DNA of 64,000 bases from Corythucha ciliata (taxonomy: Eukaryota > Arthropoda > Insecta > Hemiptera > Tingidae): the NCBI GenBank assembly GCA_038030265.1, contig CM075939.1, positions 44,745,253-44,809,252 on the forward strand. Reading direction: 5' to 3'. The notes below the pieces were generated by a model, which searched no databases, was not told the origin of the DNA, and worked only from the letters and a program-made list of their open reading frames with translations. Both the position numbers and the translations under genes were made by a program. The first letter of the stretch is position 1, and each line of letters begins with the position of its first letter. Of the stretch, positions 59,201-64,000 are shown in pieces.

Positions 59201-61604
59201 GCGTTTTCATTGAACTTTTTAGCCATACGAATGAGCGCCTTTACTCAATTACAACCGCGAATTGAAGTTATATTCTCAATTTCTGTTTTGAATGAGCGCA
59301 TTTTCCCTATTTTTGCCGCGAATCGTGCGTTTTTTTTCAATTGTAGCCGAGAATTGACACATTTACGGAACTTTAGCCTGGAATTCGAGGATTTTTTCGC
59401 GTTTTATCTCAATTTTAGCCGGGTACTAGCGGGTTTTTCCAGTTTCAGCCACGTAATAGCCTGTTTTCTCAAATAGACTCTCGAATTAACGTTTTTCTCA
59501 ATTTTAACATCGTATTAACAATTTTTATCAATTTAAACCGTGAATTAGCGTTTTCTGTCACTTCTCAGCTAAGTGAATGAACGCTTTTTCTCAATTTTTG
59601 CCACGAATTCAGGCTTTTTCTATATTTTATCAGCGAATTATTGCTCGATTTTAGCCGCCTTTACACAATTTCAACCGCGAATTGAAGTTATTCTCAATTT
59701 CAGCTCTGAATGAGCGCTTTTTCGGCTTCAGCGTGAGAATTTCACCATTTCAGCCATGAATTAGCGGGTTTTCTCAAATGTATCCTCGAGAAATCATGAG
59801 TTGGCGTTTTCTCAATTTTGTTATGAGCCTGCTGAACGGTTCAATTTTAAAGCCACGAATTATCGCTTATTGTCAATTACAACCGCGGTTTTAGCCGCGA
59901 ATTAGTGATTTTGTTGGTTTTTTGCTGTCAACTAGCACTTTTTTGCTATTTTAGCAGCGAGAATTAACGATTTTCCGAAACTTTTTGCCTCGCATATTTA
60001 TGTACTTGCACCAGGAACAACACACTAGTGCGTCTTCTCAACTGAATCCGCCCAGTAAGGGCGTTTGGAAACATTAAGTTTGCGTATTGCGTTAATTTTA
60101 GCCGCAAAATTGTATTCAAATGCCTCGAATTGGCAAATTTTCCCTAATTTTAGCAGTGAATGAGAGCTAATTCTCAATGTTAGTCGTGAATCAAGCTTTG
60201 TAACCTAGAAATCCCTATTTTGGTTCATTTCTTCATCACCAGGCTATAAGGTGGCCACCTCTGAACGGCCGGCTTTCCGCGTCCCCTCCCCCACGGTAGA
60301 GAACCTTTAAAACACAGGGCAGCAACACGGATTTCAGCGCCATATTTTGTCCCTCAGTCGTTGGGGTAAACACAATACCATGAATGAGAAAATTGTCATC
60401 TTAAAAACAATGTGAAAACAAACAAACGAGGAATGCGGTCGAAATAAATAAAAATACCCCACTTATCAATGAGATCAGTTGATAATTATAGTCGTATGAG
60501 GGACCAAATATGGCGTCGATTTGCGTGTTTCCGTACTCGCCCTCGGTACTCGCAACTGTCTTGACCCTCTTCCCAGTTCCTGCCGCCACGACTCGACCCT
60601 AAAAAATTAAAGTGTAACTTTTATTCGGCTTATCGGTCATATTTTCCACATTTCCCTGAGTTGAAGAATGAACGTGAAGCCCTTGAACTTTCAGCATCGT
60701 CTCACTGCTATACTTTTCGCTTACATTCCTGATTTTATTTTATTGATAAAGTGTTCAAGAGGCGTAAGAATGCTGAGCGACTTATTAACTGTGAGCATTA
60801 GACTATAGTAAGCCTCAGGAATTTCACTAATTCCCCTCTTTTTTTGCAAGTTATAATTATTTAACATTTTTTTGGGAGATTTCGTGAAACCACGGGATGT
60901 AAACAAGCTAATGAACTTTGATAATTATGTTAATTCACTCGTTATCTCAATTTTTGCGTGCCATTTTTTTATTTATTCGAGTTACCGATTAAATAAGAGG
61001 AAAATGGGGTGACTAGAGCAGGATCCTGTCATTTTTCTGTTCCTTCTCTTTATCCACGCATTAAAGTCAGCTAGGCCTTCGGCTTCCCCTCCGGATTAAA
61101 ACCACAATCATTGAGGGCAAGGACTCAAATCACGCATATTTATCTCTTGTGGGTAATTTTTTAAATGTTATATGGATTGAAAAATATAAAAGTATATTAT
61201 TACCGACCTGAAAATTTGAATACGCAAAGTCGCTATAGTTGAGAGTTCCCCCAGGATGTCCCCGACGTTCATCATGGGGCTCTCGGCGATTTTGTCGAAA
61301 CTCAAAGGTTTCCAGTTTTTAATTAGCACGGATCCTGCAACAAATTAAGATATGCGTGGGTTTAACCTACCGGATTTTAATTGTTAAAGTAGGCGAAAAA
61401 AAGTACCTCTAGCTGCGTAAGCGTTGTCTTTAGGGTAGCCGAGCCTGTGAAGGGTGACTGAGACCAATTCTTTAAGGGACGTATTCGTGGGAATTATAAC
61501 GTAACTGTCGACTTCAGTGGAGGCTCGCCTTAGATTACTGTGTTTACTGAACTGATCAACGCTCCATATGGCTTCGACGATGCAGTGAACTGGTAGAGAT
61601 CGGC
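40936..61604 (-). CDS. dve: Defective proventriculus / SATB-family compass homeobox transcription factor (3' nine exons; 5' end outside window)
   Basis: Minus-strand exons, 5' to 3': 61604-61407, 61334-61208, 54592-54490, 52759-52340, 43256-43137, 43065-42927, 42809-42586, 42518-42078, 41298-40936 (TAA). All junctions are GT-AG and phases agree throughout, giving about 711 residues. Domains in order: SATB-type ULD/compass domain (LPVHCIVEAIWSV, LGYPKDNAYAARGSVLIKNW, GDILGELSTIATLRIQ), CUTL-like region (VLSEMKDKLLRLLLLQSHSM, CPLDDNIVAQLMRNG, KFEQWWAIQQ), a Gly-rich tract, homeodomain 1 (TRMRTSFDPELELPKLQRWF, VVYWFKNARAAQKR), an acidic Ser/Pro-rich linker, and homeodomain 2 (RNRTFIDPVSEVPRLEQWF, NVQFWFKNRRAKCKR). 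Two atypical homeodomains after a compass domain is the Dve arrangement. Dve is a nuclear DNA-binding regulator of gut, wing and eye patterning in Drosophila. The initiating exon(s) lie past 64000. An extra copy of the 441 bp exon lies at 41380-41819. Confidence 0.92.
41380..41819 (-). pseudogene. Second, frameshifted copy of the 441 bp dve exon
   Basis: Nearly identical to the intact exon at 42078-42518, offset by 698 bp, with the same TTTAG acceptor and CAG|GTAGTT donor. It is 440 bp instead of 441 because a T-run reads TTT rather than TTTT at ~41738-41740, which shifts the frame after GAATGCCGACTCTCAA (minus strand). Splicing the upstream copy directly to the homeodomain 2 exon keeps the protein intact; including this copy would break it. 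It may be a real duplication or an assembly artefact (see findings). Confidence 0.85.
41820..42062 (-). repeat. Truncated copy of the preceding dve exon within the tandem duplication
   Basis: Matches the 3' part of the exon at 42586-42809 (GGAGACGAAGGCTCCTTATT on +) up to ~41990, then jumps to intron text found near 42844. It differs from the source by single-base losses in short homopolymers (TTTTT to TTTT, GG to G). It lacks the exon's acceptor. Confidence 0.8.
42078..42518 (-). CDS. dve: dve exon, acidic linker between homeodomains (intact copy)
   Basis: 441 bp, phase 0 at both ends. It encodes an acidic/Ser-rich linker (ESSTPDIVSDDDEDEETED, VKSESEGGSKEAVKSEGG) and ends SHYFPGLTPPASHHHPQQ before the homeodomain 2 exon. 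VKSE-type sites are candidate SUMOylation motifs (inference). Confidence 0.88.
42586..42809 (-). CDS. dve: dve exon, Ser/Pro-rich linker
   Basis: Acceptor TTTTAAAAG, donor TTG|GTAAAT. Encodes VHSQILLNGYNSRSLSPSEM and a Ser/Pro/Asn-rich stretch ending SSPVTLTNL. The phase (1 in, 0 out) joins both neighbours correctly. Confidence 0.86.
42927..43256 (-). CDS. dve: dve exons carrying homeodomain 1
   Basis: Two exons, 43256-43137 and 43065-42927, separated by a 71 bp intron that splits homeodomain 1 after NHPSRQQ. The second part holds the recognition helix (NVVYWFKNARAAQKR) with the invariant W-F-N triad. Confidence 0.92.
43931..44114. mobile_element. 184 bp inverted-repeat element (MITE)
   Basis: Ends GGCACGTTTACATGTTTCAA and, inverted, GGCACGTTTACACGGTTCAA, continuing with ~75% match for about 35 bp. 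No clear target duplication was seen and there is no coding capacity. Confidence 0.7.
45480..46343 (-). pseudogene. Ty3/Gypsy gag remnant
   Basis: The first frame (46343-45834) reads MSLQQEGG.. with VFQVEAQVAINGITSEQTKF, NYLVAQMDPAILENIWDII and ERLFNTFRESEEQRILRLMS, the capsid-like pattern of arthropod Ty3/Gypsy Gag. A one-base loss near 45930 moves the reading to a second frame with MPENVKNILVISNETLENLA and an Arg/Ser-rich tail followed by a decayed CYFHFRFG motif. It breaks off near 45480. No LTRs were seen, so this is a fragment. Confidence 0.8.
46414..46547. mobile_element. MITE with TAA target duplication (Harbinger-like)
   Basis: Ends AGGCCCCGCCACACCGAACG and, inverted, AGGCCTCGCCACACCGAACG with further pairing (GCGAAC..TAGTCCGC), flanked by TAA at 46411-46413 and 46548-46550. 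134 bp, GC-rich, almost a full hairpin. Confidence 0.85.
46882..47038. mobile_element. MITE with TTA target duplication
   Basis: Ends AGCTCGGTGCACACGATGCA and, inverted, AGCTCGGTGCACACATGCAT, flanked by TTA at 46879-46881 and 47039-47041. The interior holds AACATCCGGTCACTG, also found in the element at 47480-47620, so the two are relatives. Confidence 0.85.
47229..48385. mobile_element. 1.16 kb non-autonomous element with TAA target duplication
   Basis: Ends TGGCGGATTTCACTAAG and, inverted, TGGCGGATTTCACCACC, flanked by TAA at 47226-47228 and 48386-48388. Subterminal regions carry many TAACTC/GAGTTA words. A second MITE (47480-47620) is nested within it. No transposase frame. Confidence 0.82.
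47480..47620. mobile_element. Nested MITE with ATA flanks
   Basis: Ends AGCCCCGTTCACACGATGCA (continuing ATGTTTGAAG) and, inverted, AGCCCTGTTCACACGGTGCA with the same continuation, flanked by ATA on both sides. 141 bp. The inner arms also pair (TGCATGCTGGTTTTTTAAAA). Confidence 0.85.
48751..48890. mobile_element. 140 bp inverted-repeat element
   Basis: Ends AGCGTTTTCCATTTACATAA and, inverted, AGCTTTTCCATTTACATAAA, then CTCCAGAGCA/CTCAAGAGCA. Related to the element at ~49437-49580. Target duplication unclear. Confidence 0.75.
49353..49625. mobile_element. MITE with TAA target duplication, itself interrupted
   Basis: Ends GGCCCGCTTTATCAATCGTT and, inverted, GGCCCGCTTTATCAATTGTC, both running on to GATTAA; flanked by TAA at 49350-49352 and 49626-49628. 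A second inverted-repeat element occupies ~49437-49580 inside it. Confidence 0.85.
49437..49580. mobile_element. Inverted-repeat element nested in the 49353-49625 MITE
   Basis: GGCGTTTTCAATTTACATAA on the left and, inverted, TCATTTTCCATTTCCATAAT on the right, followed by GCCGAGCATTT(T/C)CACCCGT in both arms. Same family as 48751-48890. Confidence 0.75.
49637..49769. mobile_element. MITE with TTA flanks
   Basis: ATTTCACCAC(A/C)G(A/G)GAGTTA occurs at both ends in inverted orientation; TTA flanks at 49634-49636 and 49770-49772. The outermost six bases of the two ends differ, so the boundary is tentative. Related to the 1.16 kb element at 47229 by the TTTCACCAC..AGTTA terminus. Confidence 0.6.
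49850..50890. repeat. Minisatellite family B (mostly inverted orientation)
   Basis: Units GCTAATTCGCGGCTAAAATT..GAGAAAA at ~30 bp, with a short forward patch at 49970-50050. Strongly diverged. Confidence 0.8.
50990..51375 (-). pseudogene. Ty3/Gypsy pol remnant (RNase H tail to integrase zinc-finger region)
   Basis: Reading the - strand across two or three frames gives, in order, the typical post-RNase H motif (DALSRIEAI), an LFTEPSHL segment, LICDTST, and a decayed HHCC-type start of integrase with AVSHPGKR. This order is standard for Ty3/Gypsy pol. Frameshifts and stops show it is dead. It lies on the 5' side of the gag remnant in - strand terms, so the two are not one colinear element. Confidence 0.7.
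51376..52339 (-). other. dve intron, small GTGGTTGGAC array and single-copy DNA
   Basis: 51395-51520 carries about six ~20 bp units GGTTGGACCTTTGCAGT, similar to the PPAN-intron satellite in inverse sense. The remainder shows no feature. Confidence 0.5.
52340..52759 (-). CDS. dve: dve exon, CUTL region and Gly-rich tract
   Basis: Acceptor TTCTAG, donor TTACAG|GTATAA, 420 bp, phase 0 at both ends. It begins NIVAQLMRNG, completing the CUTL-like region with KFEQWWAIQQARM, then an Ala/Ser stretch and a long Gly/Ser run, ending HVHPALQ. The Pro-rich plus-strand frame opposite is a shadow of the GC-rich glycine codons. Confidence 0.9.
52760..54489 (-). other. dve intron, mostly single copy
   Basis: A 1.7 kb intron with little minisatellite. 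It contains a (GT)n patch (53450-53461) and G/C runs. Candidate regulatory DNA by its lack of repeats; no site can be named. Confidence 0.45.
54490..54592 (-). CDS. dve: dve exon, CUTL helix
   Basis: 103 bp exon between TTACAG and GTAAGT. Encodes FRPTVLSEMKDKLLRLLLLQ then SHSMLVASGCPLDD. It joins in phase to the ULD exon (61208) upstream and NIVAQL downstream, matching the SATB CUTL pattern (..CPLSQ..IV..). Confidence 0.9.
54593..55019. repeat. Diverged family F units in dve intron
   Basis: AAATTTTGC and GTAATTTCGC-type units as in 3.3-4.4 kb, ending in a G-run near 54943-54950. Weak array. Confidence 0.4.
55020..55945. repeat. Minisatellite family D, ~24 bp unit
   Basis: About 35 diverged units with consensus near GACGAAATTGACAGTTTC plus CAG. 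The spacing is 22-26 bp. Confidence 0.85.
55946..57080. repeat. Minisatellite family C, ~33 bp unit
   Basis: Units TTTAGCCATTTTTAGGGCGC then GAATCGTCAG, opposite in sense to those around the hAT-type element. The array is interrupted by the SINE and resumes after it for one or two units. Confidence 0.8.
57093..57402 (+). mobile_element. tRNA-derived SINE with 12 bp target duplication
   Basis: The head carries an A box (TGGTGCAATGG) and a perfect B box (GGTTCGAATCC) about 40 bp apart, as in tRNA. A ~230 bp unrelated body follows and then an A-rich tail (57391-57402). It is flanked by the exact 12 bp repeat ATGCCATTTACA at 57081-57092 and 57403-57414. About 310 bp in total. It is not a functional tRNA because the cloverleaf arms do not close. 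Confidence 0.92.
57415..58570. other. dve intron, mixed
   Basis: 57880-57965 holds a small array of GTGGTTACGAGCTTTGCT units. 57430-57850 and 58160-58570 appear single copy apart from a T-run at 58387-58402. No exon found. Confidence 0.45.
58570..60200. repeat. Minisatellite family B (dve intron)
   Basis: Forward-sense ~30 bp units with the usual consensus. The last ~200 bp (59990-60200) is the shared right-edge module (CAACACACTAGTGCGTC.., CGCAAAATTG.., TAGTCGTGAATCAAGC, TAACCTAGAAATCCC). Confidence 0.8.
60335..60545. repeat. Imperfect inverted-repeat element in dve intron
   Basis: CAGCGCCATATTTTGTCCCT (~60337) and, inverted, GACGCCATATTTGGTCCCTC (~60518) form arms of ~39 bp at about 77% match. 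It overlaps a minus-strand open frame that mimics an exon. Confidence 0.55.
61208..61604 (-). CDS. dve: dve exons carrying the ULD/compass domain
   Basis: Exons 61604-61407 and 61334-61208, split by a 72 bp intron. They encode LPVHCIVEAIWSVDQF, YVIIPTNTSLKELVSVTLHR, LGYPKDNAYAARGSVLIKNW and MMNVGDILGELSTIATLRIQ, the SATB-type ubiquitin-like oligomerisation domain. The donor at 61207 (GTCGGT, phase 2) is the one that joins correctly to the exon at 54592; GTAATA five bases on does not. Confidence 0.9.
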
Positions 61605-63240
61605 CTAAAACAAAATAAATAAATGAAGGATTGCTGTTGTGAAAATGGCACGAGCCCTATTGTTCGATGGTGAGGGTGGGCATTAGGGTTACAAGCCAAA
61701 ATATGAATACAACCCCCCCACTCTTCCAAGCTAAGTAAGAGCAGAGGGAATCCTTATTGTTCTGAAAATCTTTTTCCTAAAACTGATCCGCCGTGAAATC
61801 GGCTCACCGTTCACGCCTACCTAGCCACAGGTAATCCTTCGAAACCCCAGCCCCTTTTATGCCACATATTATTAGGTAAAGTAGTTGTGTTTTAGAAATT
61901 TTCATGAAAACTTTCACGCTTCAAATTCTTCCCCTACCTCACATCGATACCCCTTTTCCCAGTATTTTCCATAAGGGCTTTTGTCCCTTGGTTTTTGGCA
62001 GAAAGAGAGTTAAAGACGACGAAGTGGAAGGGGCTAAGCCTCTGTTTGAATAAAGCCCCCCCTCCCCTCTCATCAACACCACACCCAACTCTTCTTCACA
62101 TTCCGCGATAGGTCCCTTCGAAAACTCCCGGGGAGTTTAAGACGATTTTCCTCGCTAAGTTCGTCACCTCTGAAATCATCCCTTTTACACTAGATTGTTC
62201 CTTTCTCCCTACCCCTCCCCCCCTCTAACAGCACTCACTCCCGATAAAACATTAAGCCCCCGTGAACCGTGTAACTCTGCGCCTACTTAAACAACTCCTT
62301 CGTTTGCCCTCACAGCCCCCCTCCCACTCCCTTACCCCCGTAACCCTCAGCATCTTCCTTGTTTTTCGAAGAATAGTCTGGCAAAGCCGGCTTCTTCTTG
62401 CCCAAAAACCTTGTTTGTAAAATAATGAACAGCAACTCGTTCTTTGTAAGACAAAGAAGGGAGAGTCTTAATTCCATTTCACTAAAAGTTTTACAAAATA
62501 TGAAAAACCCTATACTGGAAGAGGGTTAATCTTCCCAGCATGAACGAAATTTTCAGGGGCGTGTGTGTGTGTAACGGTGATTGACAGGGTGAGAGGGGTG
62601 GTGTTGGGGGAGGGGTGAGAAGCATTCCTCTACAGTCAACAATTCAATCTTCACATATACTCAAAACCGCTTAAGCTCAACGAATCCCTGTACAATTCCT
62701 ATTCGTCAAGTGCTCGGCTCTTCGCCCTAAAGATTTCCTAGCTACTCCCCAACCAATACTGATATCGCTCTTAAAAGGCCCTCTTGTGATCATGAAAATA
62801 CGTAGTATACAAGGTAGTCAAGTATCCGTGTTTACCCTGCCTGTGTGGAGGAAGAAAGCACATTGTTGGGGGAATGGGGGGAGGGGAATGTAAGGGATTA
62901 AACCTCGTATAATACCTTTTTGTTCCATATACCCCTCCAACACTGCCACCAATTGTAGGAAATCTATTGGAAGAAACAGAAGGATGAAGTGATCCCTTTC
63001 TCTTCTTCGCTCGCTAAAAAGATTCAACATAGGGCAGGATAGTGCTACAAAGTATACCCGGACGTTAGAGGATGGGCGATGAAGGGTGGAGGGGGGTGCA
63101 CTAGGAAATCCCTAAAGTGTGCCAGCGCAGTGAATAAACAGTCAAGTATATCTCCACAGTCGGCCCTCAGACCTTATTAGAGGAAGGAGACAGTGGCAAA
63201 ATCGCCCCCACCTCAAGCTCTTTCCCCCTGGCTCCTAGAT
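61605..63240. other. Upstream dve intron, single-copy DNA
   Basis: Pyrimidine-rich sequence with little repeat content; a short (GT)n near 62562-62571. It should be intronic because the dve reading frame enters the 61604 exon from the right. No further exon could be recognised. Confidence 0.45.
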
Positions 63241-63970
63241 CGAATTTTTTGCCACGTACCTACTTGCCCCATAAGACTAGCACATTAGCTGGGGGTTTGC
63301 GTTTTTTCTCTAATTTAACCATAAAGTTGCCTTCTGATACCACGGAATTTGGTGAATACAATTTCAGCGGCAAATGAGCGCTTCTTCTCAATATTAGCGC
63401 TTTAAAACCTTGAAAATTCCCACATTTACATCTATATGATTTTCTTCGTTTTCTTCTTCGCGGGCATTCTCTGAACCGAAGCCCAGGGCAAAAAATTATC
63501 GCCGGTAGGCTCACATTCCAATTTCTCTTATTTCACTCGCTAAAACAACAACTTCGAGTTTTATTGTGCTGAAAATCCGATTTTACGGGGTTGCCTAATA
63601 ATTCAAAAATCAATTTTGTGGTTTTTTCACTCTAAATGCCCATATTTGTAGCTCTGCCTTGCTAAAAAACCAATTTCTCAGATTTCGATCACTAAGAGAC
63701 CATTTTTTCTGATTTTTCTTGCAAACACATTTCCATTTTCTCGGATCTGATTCAAGGAAAAAATTGTTGCTCAGTTTCTCATATTTTGCTCTCTAAGTAA
63801 CAAACAAAAAGCACATTTTTACGTGACGAGCTCATTAAAAATCAATTTCGCGGATTATTCACAGGTAAAAGAACACACTTTTGGGGGTCTGGCTGACTAA
63901 AAAAATCACTTTTGCGGGTTCTACTCACTGATAAACCATTTTGGCCGGTCTAGCTAAAAAATGTTGAACG
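63240..63970. repeat. Family B right-edge module followed by family F units
   Basis: 63240-63420 matches the module at 13200-13410, 21660-21900 and 59990-60200 (CTTGCCCC..AGCACATTAG, AAGTTGCCTTC.GATAC, AAATGAGCGCTTCTTCTCAA, TTTAAAACCT). 63530-63970 has ~35 bp units with CAATTTTGTGGTTTTTTCAC and CACTAAAAAA-like spacers. Confidence 0.65.
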
Positions 63971-64000
63971 AGTTTAGTCCCTTGCGCCAGGCATGACACA

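Noticed and set aside
60401..60589. Minus-strand open frame (TVASTEGEYGNTQIDAIFGP) with a TTTTTTAG acceptor, looking like a dve exon
   Set aside because: No donor gives the phase needed to join the exon at 54592, the neighbouring exons join correctly without it, and it overlaps an imperfect inverted repeat (60335-60545).

Overview
This is a window of a repeat-rich invertebrate nuclear genome. The genes have many short exons with GT-AG introns, and there is no operon structure. A Dve-type compass homeobox gene with two homeodomains points to a protostome, most likely an arthropod; the species cannot be named from the sequence. Only three host genes can be supported. (1) On the + strand, 2541-9257, is a complete six-exon Peter Pan/SSF1 (PPAN) ribosome-biogenesis gene. 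(2) On the + strand, 20147-26162, is a seven-exon gene for a 401-residue protein I do not recognise. (3) On the - strand, 61604-40936, is the 3' nine exons of a defective proventriculus (dve)/SATB-family homeobox gene; its first exon(s) lie beyond the right edge. The three genes have no evident functional link.

Most of the rest is mobile and tandem-repeat DNA. PPAN intron 3 carries a 2.3 kb satellite of 16-21 bp units with a recurring ~65 bp spacer. An 0.8 kb foldback palindrome lies at 10.4-11.2 kb. A 2.0 kb hAT-type non-autonomous element with an 8 bp target duplication (11667-13657) is built almost wholly of a degenerate ~30 bp minisatellite (family B). Family B recurs at 14.0-14.6, 16.4-17.5, 21.4-24.2, 30.2-33.0, 49.9-50.9, 58.6-60.2 and 63.2-63.4 kb. 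At least four other degenerate minisatellite families (C, D, E, F; 24-38 bp periods) fill other stretches. A 5'-truncated, frameshifted LINE (33.04-36.94 kb) sits inside a family B array.

The large dve introns (43.3-52.3 and 54.6-61.2 kb) hold Ty3/Gypsy gag and pol fragments, a nest of short inverted-repeat elements with 3 bp A/T target duplications (PIF/Harbinger-like MITEs) at 46.4-49.8 kb, and a tRNA-derived SINE with a perfect 12 bp target duplication (57.08-57.41 kb). Less repetitive stretches lie at 17.5-20.1, 26.2-28.0, 38.0-40.9, 52.8-54.5 and 61.6-63.2 kb; those around dve are the likeliest places for its 3'UTR and enhancers.

The most notable observations are a tandem duplication of one dve exon in which one copy has a 1-bp deletion, a transposon made of minisatellite, the array-plus-conserved-module architecture of family B, the spacer-bearing satellite in the PPAN intron, the long foldback, and the unrecognised multi-exon gene. 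Array boundaries are approximate because the repeats are degenerate and were found by eye.
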